The notes under the pieces: model-generated
What the model saw: only the letters and a program-made list of their open reading frames with translations
Told to the model about the DNA's origin: nothing
Databases searched by the model: none
From: Salinicola endophyticus
Lineage (GTDB): Bacteria > Pseudomonadota > Gammaproteobacteria > Pseudomonadales > Halomonadaceae
NCBI RefSeq assembly: GCF_003206575.1
Contig: NZ_PZJO01000004.1
Location: forward strand, 211,735-275,734
Length of the DNA: 64,000 bases
Direction of reading: 5' to 3'
Program-made: the position numbers and the translations under genes
Part shown: positions 34,086 through 45,987 of the stretch, piece by piece
Numbering within the stretch: position 1 is the stretch's first letter
Layout: each line of letters starts with the position of its first letter

Positions 34086-34580
34086 TCAGACCGGCTGGCC
34101 CTCTGCGGCGTGGGCGTGCTTGCGCGGTGGCTCGTGCACGCAGAGCACGCGGCAGGGGGCGAGATGGGTCACCTTGTGCGAGACGCTGCCCATCATCAGC
34201 CCCTGTAGCTGGCCGAGACCACGGCTGCCCATGACGATGGCGTCGACGCCCAGGCGCTCGGCCACGGTGACGATCACCCGGGTCGGGTAGCCCTGCTCGA
34301 TCAGCAGGTCGAATTCGCCGTTGTAGCCGGGGAAGGAGGGCAGGGTATCGAGGGCGGCGTCCAGTACCGCACGGCCTTCGCGTTGCGCCGTCTCCACCGA
34401 GGCGGCCTTGAGCGCCGCCTCGACGCTGATCAGTTCCCCTTGGTGCATGGGCGGGAAAGGCTCACGTACATTGAGCAGGTGCAGCTTGCCCTGGACCGGT
34501 GCGGCCAGCTGGCAGGCGACGTTCAGCGCGATATGGGAGTCCGGCGATCCGTCGATGGGAATCAGCAGTGACTTGAACAT
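34086..34580 (-). CDS. universal stress protein A family
   Basis: A protein of 164 residues, a UspA fold. The start MFKSLLIPIDGSPDS has the first ATP-site Asp, and the C-terminal GSRGLGQLQGLMMGSVSHKV carries the G-2X-G-9X-G-S nucleotide-binding pattern. It is a stress or energy-limitation protein whose partner is unknown. I start at 34580 because GGAGG lies five bases before that ATG and the fold begins there. Confidence 0.9.
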   Translation of the reverse strand: MFKSLLIPIDGSPDSHIALNVACQLAAPVQGKLHLLNVREPFPPMHQGELISVEAALKAASVETAQREGRAVLDAALDTLPSFPGYNGEFDLLIEQGYPTRVIVTVAERLGVDAIVMGSRGLGQLQGLMMGSVSHKVTHLAPCRVLCVHEPPRKHAHAAEGQPV

Positions 34581-34798
34581 GACGACCTCCTTGCAGGCCC
34601 GAACGGGTCGGGCGGGGTCAGATCTGGCGCCGGGGTTCGGCTGCCGTGGCCGCGGGTGCACCCGCTATGGCCACGATAGGCCACGCGGGGGCGCCCGCCC
34701 AGTGGGCGATTGTCGCACCCGTACGCGGAAACCCGACACCCGTGGCCGTGTCGATGAGAGATCGCCTGGCACTATCGTTGGTGGCGATGGCGCAGGGC

Positions 34799-35947
34799 TC
34801 AGCCACCACCGAGATGGCGGGCGGTGTCGACCTCGTCGAGCCAGCCCCGGGGGCCGACGCTATCGATCACCCGCAGATGCTCGCCGCTGCCGCGTGCGCT
34901 GAGCGGAGCATCGGTGGCCACCAGTACGCTGCCGGGCACCAGCAGCGGTAGCAGGTGCGCCTTGAAGGCGTCCGGCAGGCTGACCTGATTGACCACGCTG
35001 GCGGGTACGCGCTGGCCGGCGTGCTGCTCGGCGCCGGGTACACCGATCGCGATCCAGCTCGGCATCGCCGGCGTGCTGGCCGGGGTGGTCGAGGTCTGTG
35101 TCGCCGTCGGAGGCGCTTTGCTGGCCGATGCCCCGGTGGCGCCACCCTCGACGATATAGGCACGGGTGCCGCCATGCTCGTCGGGGCGGGCCAGCTCGAC
35201 CCGGGAACGCCCGATCTCGATGCCGTTGCGGTAGACCACCAGCATCCGGTCGCTGCGGCTGAGGATCATCGAGATCGGCCCTTCGGTGGGAGGCGAGAGT
35301 GCCCACGCCCAGGGCTGCCCGTTGGCCAGCGGCGGGCTGTCGATATCGGCGCCGGTATGCGGGTCGATGGGGCTGGCGGGGCCGGGGTGGACCAGCGAGA
35401 CCGGCGCCTCGCCGGCCTTGGCCACCACTACCGTCATGCCCAGATTGGAGGCGTCGAACAGGTGGCGGGCGAACTCGCTCGGCAGGTGCACGCAGCCGTG
35501 GGACTCCGGGTAGCCCGGCAGGCCGCCGGCGTGCAGCGCGATGCCATCCCAGGTCAGCCGCTGCTGAAAGGGCATCGGCGCGTCGTTGTAGAGGTTGGAG
35601 TGATGGTCACGATCTTTCTGCAGCACCGTGAACACGCCGGTGGGCGTGTCGTAGCCGGGGCGGCCGCTGCTGATCGTGCTCACGCCGATCAGCACGCCGT
35701 TACGATAGACGTAGGCGCGCTGCTCGGTGAGGCTCACCACCACCGCCATGGGGCCGCCACGTTCGTCGTCTCCGCCCCAGATCCAGGCGCCGGGGGGCAG
35801 GGCGTCCAGTGGTGTGTCCACCGGGCTCGACTGGCGCTCGCCCCAGAACGGCGCGGCCAGACTCGGCAGCGGCAGTGCGAGCAGGGCGACCAGCAGCCCC
35901 GCGGTGATCCTGCGCGGTAGCGCTGCGGCGCTCCGGTACCTTCCCAT
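34799..35947 (-). CDS. L,D-transpeptidase (YkuD domain)
   Basis: A protein of 382 residues with a signal peptide (ITAGLLVALLALPLPSLA) and a YkuD domain at about 65-185. The catalytic HAGG...ESHGCVHLP motif with its Cys is intact. A second region (about 220-270) repeats the N-terminal YkuD-like strand pattern (MILSRSDRMLVVYRNGIEIG resembles VVSLTEQRAYVYRNGVLIG) without a catalytic Cys. It probably acts in periplasmic peptidoglycan crosslinking or lipoprotein attachment. The ATG at 35947 is preceded by GGAG at seven bases. Confidence 0.85.
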   Translation of the reverse strand: MGRYRSAAALPRRITAGLLVALLALPLPSLAAPFWGERQSSPVDTPLDALPPGAWIWGGDDERGGPMAVVVSLTEQRAYVYRNGVLIGVSTISSGRPGYDTPTGVFTVLQKDRDHHSNLYNDAPMPFQQRLTWDGIALHAGGLPGYPESHGCVHLPSEFARHLFDASNLGMTVVVAKAGEAPVSLVHPGPASPIDPHTGADIDSPPLANGQPWAWALSPPTEGPISMILSRSDRMLVVYRNGIEIGRSRVELARPDEHGGTRAYIVEGGATGASASKAPPTATQTSTTPASTPAMPSWIAIGVPGAEQHAGQRVPASVVNQVSLPDAFKAHLLPLLVPGSVLVATDAPLSARGSGEHLRVIDSVGPRGWLDEVDTARHLGGG

Positions 35948-36087
35948 GTCGTGACTCCACACCTGTGATGGGTGACTCAGGTTTCGTTCTTCACTCTGAT
36001 ACGCCAGCGCACGCCCCGCAACTCGGGATTGGCGCCTCGCCGATCACCTGCCGGGCTCACTCGCTCGTTGCCGCTTTCGGCGCCGGC

Positions 36088-36834
36088 TCAGCGTGCCCCG
36101 ATCAGGCGCTCGTGGCTTTCGGTGCGAGCCACCTGGGCCTGGCCGCAGCGTGTCAGGGCGGCATGCAGCAGCCAGTCGCGCTGGGGATAGTAGGCGAACA
36201 CGAACTGGCCCTCCTTGAGTACGTCGATCACGCCGCCGGCGACCGCCGGGCGCAGCGCCGGACAGCCCCAGCTGCGGCCCAGGCGCCCCTGGGCGGCGTC
36301 GCGGGCCGGGTCCACGTAGCTGGCGCCATGCATCACGATCGCTCGGCTCATGGCGGCGTCGTTGAAGCCGGGCTCGAGCCCGTCCAGGCGCAGCGAGTAG
36401 CCGTTCTTGCCCTGATAGGTGTGGCGGGTGACGAAGAGCCCGAGGCTGGAGGCGTGGGAGCCATCGCGGTTGGAGAAGTGCTCTGGGATATCGCCGCCGG
36501 AGCCCTGGCCGTGGGCCACTACCTCGCGATAGAGCAGGCGCTGGCGGGGCAGATCGAACACCCAAAGACGCGGCTCGAGGGACGAGCGGCTATAGTCGAT
36601 CACCGCCAGCCGGGTGGCGTCCTCGGCGACGCCATGATGCTGTGCGCACTGCATGGTGGCGAGCCCCAGCGCCAGCACCTCGGGGTCGGCATCCGGGGCC
36701 AGACGCGCGAGTGTGTCGGCCGAGAGCTGAGGCACGGTGGCGGCGCGGGCGAGCAGATCGGGAGCCGGCGCCGCGAGCGCGACGGGGGCGAGAGGCAGCA
36801 GCGCCAGCAGCAGCGCGGTCAGTGAGATTTTCAT
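36088..36834 (-). CDS. murein L,D-transpeptidase catalytic-domain family protein
   Basis: A protein of 248 residues with a cleavable signal peptide (MKISLTALLLALLPLAPVALA). It belongs to the YkuD_2 family: FDLPRQRLLYREVVAHGQGS, IVMHGASYVDP and the catalytic GRSWGCPALRP motif with Cys are present. It is a periplasmic cell-wall enzyme, next to and codirectional with a canonical YkuD protein, although the two families are distinct. Confidence 0.88.
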   Translation of the reverse strand: MKISLTALLLALLPLAPVALAAPAPDLLARAATVPQLSADTLARLAPDADPEVLALGLATMQCAQHHGVAEDATRLAVIDYSRSSLEPRLWVFDLPRQRLLYREVVAHGQGSGGDIPEHFSNRDGSHASSLGLFVTRHTYQGKNGYSLRLDGLEPGFNDAAMSRAIVMHGASYVDPARDAAQGRLGRSWGCPALRPAVAGGVIDVLKEGQFVFAYYPQRDWLLHAALTRCGQAQVARTESHERLIGAR

Positions 36835-37059
36835 CGGCGGGAAGCGTGGGCGGTCGCGGAAAGCGCCAGCATGCGCGAGGAGTGCCAGGGAGACAAGCCG
36901 GCAGCGGCGTCCTCGGCGTGGGTGGCTACCACTAAAGTCTAGCTGCTTTCATTTCGTTACCTCCGTAGATTGAGCCCCGACCGGGCTGTGGCCGCATTGG
37001 GCCGCGCATGACTCCCGCCAGGCGCTCACGAGGCGTTCTTTCCGTACCAGGGGCCACTC

Positions 37060-38532
37060 ATGATCACATTCATCGCATCGATCCTGCTCTTGATAGCGGG
37101 CTATTTCACCTATGGGAAATTCGTGGAGCGCGTCTTCGTCGCCGACCGCAAGCGGCGCACGCCGGCCTTCACGATGCGCGACAACATCGACTACGTGCCG
37201 ATGAATACCACGCGCAACTCGCTGATCCAGCTGCTCAACATCGCCGGGGTGGGGCCGATCTTCGGGCCGATCCTGGGGGCGCTCTACGGGCCGGTCGCCT
37301 TCGTCTGGATCGTCATCGGCTGCATCTTCGCCGGTGCCGTTCACGACTATCTCACCGGGATGATCTCGATCCGTAACCACGGTGCGCACCTGCCGCAGCT
37401 GGCGGGCAAGTTTCTGGGCAAGGCGATGAAGCATGTGGTCAACGGCTTCGCCATCCTGCTGCTGCTGCTCGTAGGGACGGTCTTCGTCACCTCGCCGGCG
37501 GCGCTTTTGGCCAACATGACGCCGCTCTCGATCACCCTGATCACCATGGTGATCTTCGCCTACTATCTGCTGGCGACGCTGCTGCCGATCGACAAGATCA
37601 TCGGCCGCATCTACCCCTACTTCGGCGCGCTGCTGCTGTTCAGCGCCCTGGGTATCGGCCTGGGCATGGTCTTCACCGGTGCGCCGATTCCGGAGCTGTC
37701 GTTCGAGAACATGCATCCGCAGCACGCGCCGATCTTCCCGCTGCTGTTCTTGACCATCTCCTGCGGTGCGCTCTCCGGCTTCCACGCCACCCAGACCCCG
37801 ATCATCTCGCGTACCACCGAGAATGAAGGCAGCGGGCGCAAGATCTTCTACGGCATGATGATCACCGAAGGGGTCATCGCCATGATCTGGGCCGCCGCTG
37901 CGATGAGCCTGTTCCACGGCGACCATACCCTCTCCGACGTGCTCGCCGCCGGCGGCCCCGCGGCCGTGGTCAGCCAGGTCTCCACCACCATGCTCGGCGC
38001 CGTCGGTGGCACCCTGGCGGTGCTCGGGGTCATCGTGCTGCCGATCACCTCTGGTGATACCGCCTTCCGCAGCGCGCGCATGATCATTGCCGACTACCTC
38101 AAGATCGACCAGCGTCCGCTGGTGCGCCGTCTGCTGATCGCCGCGCCGCTGTTCGTGATCTCCTACGCGCTGACCCATATCGACTTCACCCTGCTGTGGC
38201 GCTACTTCTCCTGGGCCAACCAGACCACCGCGGTGATCGCGCTGTGGGTCGCCACCATGTACCTGGTGCTGTCGCGCAAGCCTTACCTGATCACCCTGAT
38301 CCCGGCGCTGTTCATGACCATGGCCACCTTCACCTATCTGGCCTATGCGCCGATCGGTTTCGGCCTGACGCTGCAGGTGAGCTACGTGGTCGCAGCGATC
38401 GGCACGCTGATCTGTGTGGCGCTGTTCATGAAGCGCGTGCGCCGGCTGAGCGGCGGTATCTTCGCCGTCGACGAGCCGGAGACGCCACGCCGCCAGGCCA
38501 ACGGCCGGATCGGCGAGCTGGCCACCGACTGA
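37060..38532 (+). CDS. cstA: carbon starvation protein A family transporter (short form)
   Basis: A protein of 490 residues with many membrane segments. CstA signatures are YVPMNTTRNSLIQLLNIAGVGPIFGPILGALYGP and GALSGFHATQTPIISRTTENE (given here as long landmarks; each starts near residues 45 and 230). CstA/BtsT proteins take up peptides or pyruvate. At 490 residues this is the shorter branch that lacks the C-terminal part of the 700-residue enterobacterial proteins. AGGGG lies seven bases before the ATG. Confidence 0.85.
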   Translation: MITFIASILLLIAGYFTYGKFVERVFVADRKRRTPAFTMRDNIDYVPMNTTRNSLIQLLNIAGVGPIFGPILGALYGPVAFVWIVIGCIFAGAVHDYLTGMISIRNHGAHLPQLAGKFLGKAMKHVVNGFAILLLLLVGTVFVTSPAALLANMTPLSITLITMVIFAYYLLATLLPIDKIIGRIYPYFGALLLFSALGIGLGMVFTGAPIPELSFENMHPQHAPIFPLLFLTISCGALSGFHATQTPIISRTTENEGSGRKIFYGMMITEGVIAMIWAAAAMSLFHGDHTLSDVLAAGGPAAVVSQVSTTMLGAVGGTLAVLGVIVLPITSGDTAFRSARMIIADYLKIDQRPLVRRLLIAAPLFVISYALTHIDFTLLWRYFSWANQTTAVIALWVATMYLVLSRKPYLITLIPALFMTMATFTYLAYAPIGFGLTLQVSYVVAAIGTLICVALFMKRVRRLSGGIFAVDEPETPRRQANGRIGELATD

Positions 38533-38602
38533 GCCCGCCCCTGCTGCCGAGGGGCTCGACAGAGACTCGGCCGCAGGGCGCTCAGGCGAGCGGTACCCAC
38601 GC

Positions 38603-38635
38603 AAACGGGCCCGTGCCAATGGCACGGGCCCGTTT
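38603..38635. terminator. bidirectional terminator between cstA and icd
   Basis: Perfect 15-base arms (AAACGGGCCCGTGCC and its complement) around AAT lie between convergent genes. Short A and T tracts at the ends suit both directions. Confidence 0.8.
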
Positions 38636-38723
38636 CTATGGGGTCATCCTGGTTTTGAGGTCACCCTGGTCTTGAGATCCCCCAGGATGAGAGCGCCGGC
38701 AGCGGGCCGCCGGCGCGCGTGCC

Positions 38724-41322
<2,599 letters not shown>

Positions 41323-42387
41323 TCAGCGCGGCAGGGTGACGATCTCGACCCAATTGGCCTTGGTGCCGGCCGGGGCGTCGCTGGCATGGCTGAGCTCGCC
41401 GCTGGCGGCATCCACCCGGTAGAGCGCGAGATGATCGCTGCGCTCGCCGGCGACCACCAGGAACTCGCCCTGGGGGTCGATCTCGAAACCGCGCGGCTGG
41501 GCCACCGTGGCCTGATTGGCGACGAAGGTCAGGCTGCCGGTCTCGGGGTCCGCGCGCAGGGTACTCAGGGTGCTGGTGGTGCGCTCCGAGAGATAGAGGT
41601 GGCGGCCATCGGGACTGATATGCAGGTCTGCGGCCCAGATCCGCGGGGTGTCGTCGCCGTCGGGAATCTCCTCGCGCGGCATGCCGCGGGTCAGTTCGCT
41701 CTCCGGCGGCAGGCCGGCACACACCGAGCGCCGGCTCAGGGTGCCGCTGTCGGCATCCAGGGCGAAGGTGGTGACGCTGGCATCGAACTCGCCGAGGACG
41801 TAGACGAAGCGCCCGCAGGGGGAGAACACGAAATGACGCGGGCCGACGTCGGGGTCGGTGGCGGCGGCGTCCGGGGTGTTGGCGCTCAGTTGGCCATCGA
41901 AGCGGAACTGCGCCAGGCGGTCGTCGCCGAGATTGGTGGCGAGGACATTGCGGTCATCCGGGGTGGCGAGGATGGCGTGGGCGTTGCTGCCGGTGGGGCA
42001 GGTCTGGGTGACGTCGCCGACCACGCCGTCGGCACCGATCGGGCTGACGCTGACCACACTGTCGCCGTAGGAGGCGGCGAGCAGATGGCGCCCCCTGCGG
42101 TCGGTCGAGATATACGCCATGCTGCCCTCGAGGCGGCCGCTGCCCAGCGGCGTGAGCGCGCCGTCGTCTTCGATCCGGTAGCTCAGCACGCGCAGCGGCT
42201 GGCTGCGGATGGCAGCGTACAGGAAGCGGCGATCCGGGCTCAGCGCCAGCGGCATCACGTTCTCCGCGGCCGGCGTGGTGGCGAGCGGCTCGAGCCGGCC
42301 ATGCTCCCGGTGCAGGCGATAGCTGCCGATGGTGCCGTCGCCGGCGTTGGCCACATAGACGACGGTATCGAAATCGGATGACGACAT
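41323..42387 (-). CDS. lactonase family protein (7-bladed propeller, 6-phosphogluconolactonase-like)
   Basis: A protein of 354 residues with regularly repeating propeller blades (for example YVANAGDGTIGSYRL, RFLYAAIRSQPLRVLSYRI, RHLLAASYGDSVVSV, RHFVFSPCGRFVYVL, RHLYLSERTTSTLSTL). It is related to YbhE/Pgl, which hydrolyses 6-phosphogluconolactone. The family also contains muconate-lactonising-type enzymes, so the substrate is uncertain. I start at 42387 with GAGGAG upstream. A frame to 42429 adds 14 unlikely residues. Confidence 0.8.
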   Translation of the reverse strand: MSSSDFDTVVYVANAGDGTIGSYRLHREHGRLEPLATTPAAENVMPLALSPDRRFLYAAIRSQPLRVLSYRIEDDGALTPLGSGRLEGSMAYISTDRRGRHLLAASYGDSVVSVSPIGADGVVGDVTQTCPTGSNAHAILATPDDRNVLATNLGDDRLAQFRFDGQLSANTPDAAATDPDVGPRHFVFSPCGRFVYVLGEFDASVTTFALDADSGTLSRRSVCAGLPPESELTRGMPREEIPDGDDTPRIWAADLHISPDGRHLYLSERTTSTLSTLRADPETGSLTFVANQATVAQPRGFEIDPQGEFLVVAGERSDHLALYRVDAASGELSHASDAPAGTKANWVEIVTLPR

Positions 42388-42475
42388 GCGCGCTCCTCGA
42401 GTGGGCGAAAAGGGTTCTTGTTTTAGCATCGCACGTGCCTCGGCGTCGATTGGCGACTCGGCGGGGGCAGGGCGC

Positions 42476-43489
42476 TCACGCCCCTTCCCGCTTCAGGCGG
42501 CTGCGCAGCAGCTGGAGAATGGCACGCTCGTCGGGGCTGGTCAGCGCCTCGGCCTGTTCCAGCTCGGCGTCGACCAGCTGACGGAAGTGCGACAGCGTGC
42601 GTCCATCCAGATAGCTCTCCACTACCCGCGGGTCGATATAGCTCGCCTTGGCGATACTGGGGGTGTTGCCGAGCCGCTCGGCCACGCGCGCCACCGCCTC
42701 GCGCACGTTCTTCTCGCTGCTCTGGTCATCCTCGCCCAGGCCCAGCTCGTCGAGGGCCAGGGCGGCGATCGAGGTGCCCGCCCAGGTGCGGAAGTCCTTG
42801 GCGCTGAAGCGCTCGCCCATCACCTGGTGGATATAGTCGTTGAGATCGTGGCTGTCGACGCGGGTCTTGTGGCCGGCGTCGTCGAAGTACTTGAAGATCT
42901 CGTAGCCGGGAATATCGTCGAGCTCGGCGACGATTGCCGCCAGGCGCCCATCCTCGACCACCCGGTGCTGCTGCTGGCCGCTCTTGCCCTGATAGTCGAA
43001 GATCAGTTCGTCCCCCTCGATGGTGAGATGCCTGGAGCGCATGGTGGTGAGCCCGTAGGAGTCGTTCTCCTGACGGTAGCGCTCGCTGCCGGGACGAAAG
43101 TAGGCGCTGTCGATCAGGCGCACCATGCACGCCAGCACCTTGTCGCGGGGCATGCCGTCGAGGGTCAGGTGCTGCCCGGTGACCCGGCGCATGCGGGTCA
43201 GTCGGCTGGCGAACTCGACCATGCGGTCGAACTTCTCGAACTCGCGCTGCTCGCGCCAGGCGGCGTTGTAGATGTACTGCTTGCGCCCGGCGCTGTCGCG
43301 GCCGGTGGCATGGATGCGGTGGCGCTTGTCGAGAATCACCTCCACCTCTTGCCACGCCGGCGGGATGGCGAGTCCGGCGATCCATTCGCGCCAGCGCTTG
43401 TCCTTGAGGGTGGTGCCGTCGGGGGTGCGATAGGTGAATCCTTTGCCGCAGCGGTGGCGGGTGACGCGCCGCGGGGTCGAGCGGGACAT
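42476..43489 (-). CDS. DNA topoisomerase IB (poxvirus-like)
   Basis: A protein of 337 residues. An N-terminal domain (about 10-95, WIAGLAIPPAWQEVEVIL) is followed by the catalytic domain with conserved RMRRVTGQHLTLDGMPRDKV, KYFDDAGHKTRVDSHDLNDY, FRTWAGT and the active-site Tyr in AKASYIDPRV. It relaxes supercoils through a 3'-phosphotyrosine intermediate. I start at 43489 with AGGAG six bases upstream. The frame is open to 44014 but would run over the next divergent gene. Confidence 0.9.
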   Translation of the reverse strand: MSRSTPRRVTRHRCGKGFTYRTPDGTTLKDKRWREWIAGLAIPPAWQEVEVILDKRHRIHATGRDSAGRKQYIYNAAWREQREFEKFDRMVEFASRLTRMRRVTGQHLTLDGMPRDKVLACMVRLIDSAYFRPGSERYRQENDSYGLTTMRSRHLTIEGDELIFDYQGKSGQQQHRVVEDGRLAAIVAELDDIPGYEIFKYFDDAGHKTRVDSHDLNDYIHQVMGERFSAKDFRTWAGTSIAALALDELGLGEDDQSSEKNVREAVARVAERLGNTPSIAKASYIDPRVVESYLDGRTLSHFRQLVDAELEQAEALTSPDERAILQLLRSRLKREGA

Positions 43490-43733
43490 GGCAAGCTCCT
43501 TTTGCCGGTGACGAGGGCGGAGGGTAGCGGGTGGCGCCGACTCCCTGTCGGCCACACCGCTGCGCTGATTACAGGATAGTCGGCGTCGGCGCGCTCGGTA
43601 TCTGAAGGGATAGTGTCGGCATCGGCGGATGAGCCGGGCCGCGTGCCGTCGGGGCTGGGTAATCGCCGCCGTGTGGGGTAGTCTCGGACACGTCGCGGCC
43701 TGAGCGCCGTATTCGGTCAGGAGCTGAGTAGCG

Positions 43734-44444
43734 GTGCCAGAGGCTGTGTCCCAGACGCCCGGCGAGGGTGGCGAATTCCGTCTCGGGGTGATGATGCTCG
43801 CGACGCGATTTCCGCGCCCGCTCGGCGATATCGGCAATCCCGCCAGTTTCGCGTATCCGGTACGCCATGTGACCGTGGCCGCGGCCAGTGTGCCCGCCGT
43901 GGTCAGTGCACAGATCGCCGAGCCGGTGGTGGCCGCCTTCGTCAGCGTGGGCCAGCAGTTGATCGACGAGGGCGTCGACTGCCTGGCGACCTCCTGTGGG
44001 TTCGTCTGCGCCATTCACGATCGCCTGCAGGCGCGGCTGCCGGTGCCGCTGGTCTCCTCGGCGCTCAATCTGCTGCCGTGGCTGCACGCGCGATATGCCG
44101 CCGAGGGGCCGATCGGTATCCTCACCTTCGATGCCGATACCCTGAGCCAGGCCCACTTCGGCCGTTTCTGGCGCGAGGGCTGTGTCATCCACGGCCTGCA
44201 GCACAGCGCCCACTTCTATCCCACCATCCGCTATGACCGCCCGCAGTGGGACGCCGAGCAGGTGGCGCAGGAGGTGGTCGAGGCGGCGTTGGCGCTGCAC
44301 CGGCGCCAGCCCGACATGACGGCGCTGCTGCTCGAGTGCACCAATCTGTCGCCCTACCGGCAGCGGCTGGCGGCGGCGCTCGAGCTGCCGGTCTACGACA
44401 TCCACGACGCCATTACCCTGGCACGGCGGGGTGACGCGGCATGA
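43734..44444 (+). CDS. aspartate/glutamate racemase superfamily protein
   Basis: A protein of 236 residues from a GTG start with AGGAG upstream. Two conserved Cys contexts, LATSCGFVCAIHDRL (about 83-97) and LLECTNLSPYRQ (about 203-214), match the paired catalytic cysteines of PLP-independent Asp/Glu/hydantoin racemases. The substrate is unknown. It is followed by a permease and a D-amino-acid-dehydrogenase-like flavoprotein, suggesting that it interconverts an amino-acid stereoisomer for catabolism. Confidence 0.72.
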   Translation: MPEAVSQTPGEGGEFRLGVMMLATRFPRPLGDIGNPASFAYPVRHVTVAAASVPAVVSAQIAEPVVAAFVSVGQQLIDEGVDCLATSCGFVCAIHDRLQARLPVPLVSSALNLLPWLHARYAAEGPIGILTFDADTLSQAHFGRFWREGCVIHGLQHSAHFYPTIRYDRPQWDAEQVAQEVVEAALALHRRQPDMTALLLECTNLSPYRQRLAAALELPVYDIHDAITLARRGDAA

Positions 44445-44573
44445 GCCGTTCGCGCGCCTCGGCGCCAGCGCCCACTGTCTCGGGCCACGTCGACACCGCG
44501 CTGTGCGCCGAGGCCCTGCCTGGCACTACCGACTTCGCACCAGACTTCCCAACAATAAAAGGATGCTTTCGCC

Positions 44574-45923
44574 ATGTGGCTGGTACTCATCCCGATGGCC
44601 CTTCTGTTCGCCATCATTCTGCTGCCGATCCCGCGTATCGGCGGCAATGTCATGCTGGGGCTGCTGGCCGCGGCGCTGGCCGCCGCGCTGCTCGGCGGCC
44701 TGGGGCCGATGGCAATGATCGCCGCTGCCATCAGCGGCATCGACAAGCTCTCCTGGGTCATCATGCTGTCGATCTTCGGCAGCCTCTACGCCGAGGCGCA
44801 GGTGCGCATCGGTGCCATGCAGACTGCCCTGGATGGCTTTCGCGCGCTGTTCGGACGCTCGACCACGGGCCTGGTGTGTGCGGTGATCCTGACCCTGGTG
44901 CTGAGCGGCTCGCTGCTGGGTGATGCCATCGCCGCGGCGACCGTGATCGGCTTGCTGGTGGTGCCGACGCTGGCCTCGCTCAAGCTGAGCGGTGAGCGCA
45001 TCGCGGTGATCATCGTGATGGGGGCGGTGATCGGCTCCGGCATGCCGCCGATCTCGCAGTCGTTCTTTCTGGCGGCATCGCTGACCGGTATCGAGCCGGG
45101 CCAGATTCTGGGCTGGGCCTACGCCACCATGAGTGTCAGCGTGGTACTGGCGATGTTCGTCGGCGCCTGGCTGGCGCGGGGGCACACCTCGGCTGCGTTG
45201 CTGACGGCCCCCGAGCCGCTGCTGCGGGTGCTCGGGCAGCGCTGGCGCACGCTGATTCCGATGGCGGTGCTGCTGGTGATCGTGATCGCCGCCTCGCTCG
45301 GCTTCAACGTGTTCGAGCGCACCCCGGGGCTGGCCGAGCTGGTCGCCTGGCTCAAGGGCATTCCCATCGTCAAGGGGCTGGCGTTCCGGGTGGTGATGGC
45401 GGTGATCGTGGCCCTGGCGGTGAGTTTCGCCTTCCGCGCGGTGCGCCAGCAGGCCGGGGCGGTGGTCTCCTCGGGGCTGAAGAACGTCGCCAAGACGGTG
45501 CAGATCCAGCTCTGCGCCGGGGTCATGGTGGGGGTGTTCTACCAGGCCGGCCTGATCGACCTGGTGCAGCAGGCCACCGCCCACCTGGCAGCCCACTGGA
45601 TGGCCGCCGCCGGTGGGTTGGCGACGATCGCCGTGGGCATGCTCACCGGCTCGCAGACCACCTCCCAGACCATGATCGTGAGCATGATGGCGCCGGCGCT
45701 GACCCATCTCGGCAATGATCCGACCCATGTGGCGGTGGGCGCGGCGCATCTGGCCATGGCCGGGCAGTCGATGCCGCCGGTGGGGCTGACCACCTTCGTG
45801 GTGACGGGGCTGGTGGGCGGTATCGTGGGGGTCAAGGTCGACCCGGTGAAGACCATGCTGATGGCGCTGCCGGTGACGATCTACTTCACCCTGGTCGGGT
45901 TCGCGTTCTGGTTCATGGGGTAG
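44574..45923 (+). CDS. TRAP-type large permease-like transporter
   Basis: A protein of 449 residues with about twelve hydrophobic segments. The pattern GSLLGDAIAAATVIGLLVVP, ...GSGMPPISQSFFLAASLTGI and AMAGQSMPPVGLTTFVV resembles DctM-type large TRAP permeases and related ion-transporter families. No small-permease (DctQ) or periplasmic binding-protein gene is nearby, so it either works as a secondary transporter or uses partners elsewhere. It sits between a racemase and an FAD dehydrogenase, which points to an amino-acid or hydroxy-acid substrate. AAAAGGAT precedes the ATG. Confidence 0.65.
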   Translation: MWLVLIPMALLFAIILLPIPRIGGNVMLGLLAAALAAALLGGLGPMAMIAAAISGIDKLSWVIMLSIFGSLYAEAQVRIGAMQTALDGFRALFGRSTTGLVCAVILTLVLSGSLLGDAIAAATVIGLLVVPTLASLKLSGERIAVIIVMGAVIGSGMPPISQSFFLAASLTGIEPGQILGWAYATMSVSVVLAMFVGAWLARGHTSAALLTAPEPLLRVLGQRWRTLIPMAVLLVIVIAASLGFNVFERTPGLAELVAWLKGIPIVKGLAFRVVMAVIVALAVSFAFRAVRQQAGAVVSSGLKNVAKTVQIQLCAGVMVGVFYQAGLIDLVQQATAHLAAHWMAAAGGLATIAVGMLTGSQTTSQTMIVSMMAPALTHLGNDPTHVAVGAAHLAMAGQSMPPVGLTTFVVTGLVGGIVGVKVDPVKTMLMALPVTIYFTLVGFAFWFMG

Positions 45924-45987
45924 AGACGATGCGTAGGATGGGATGGGGGCGCCAGCGGACAGGCGGGATGAGGCGACGGAGCGAACG

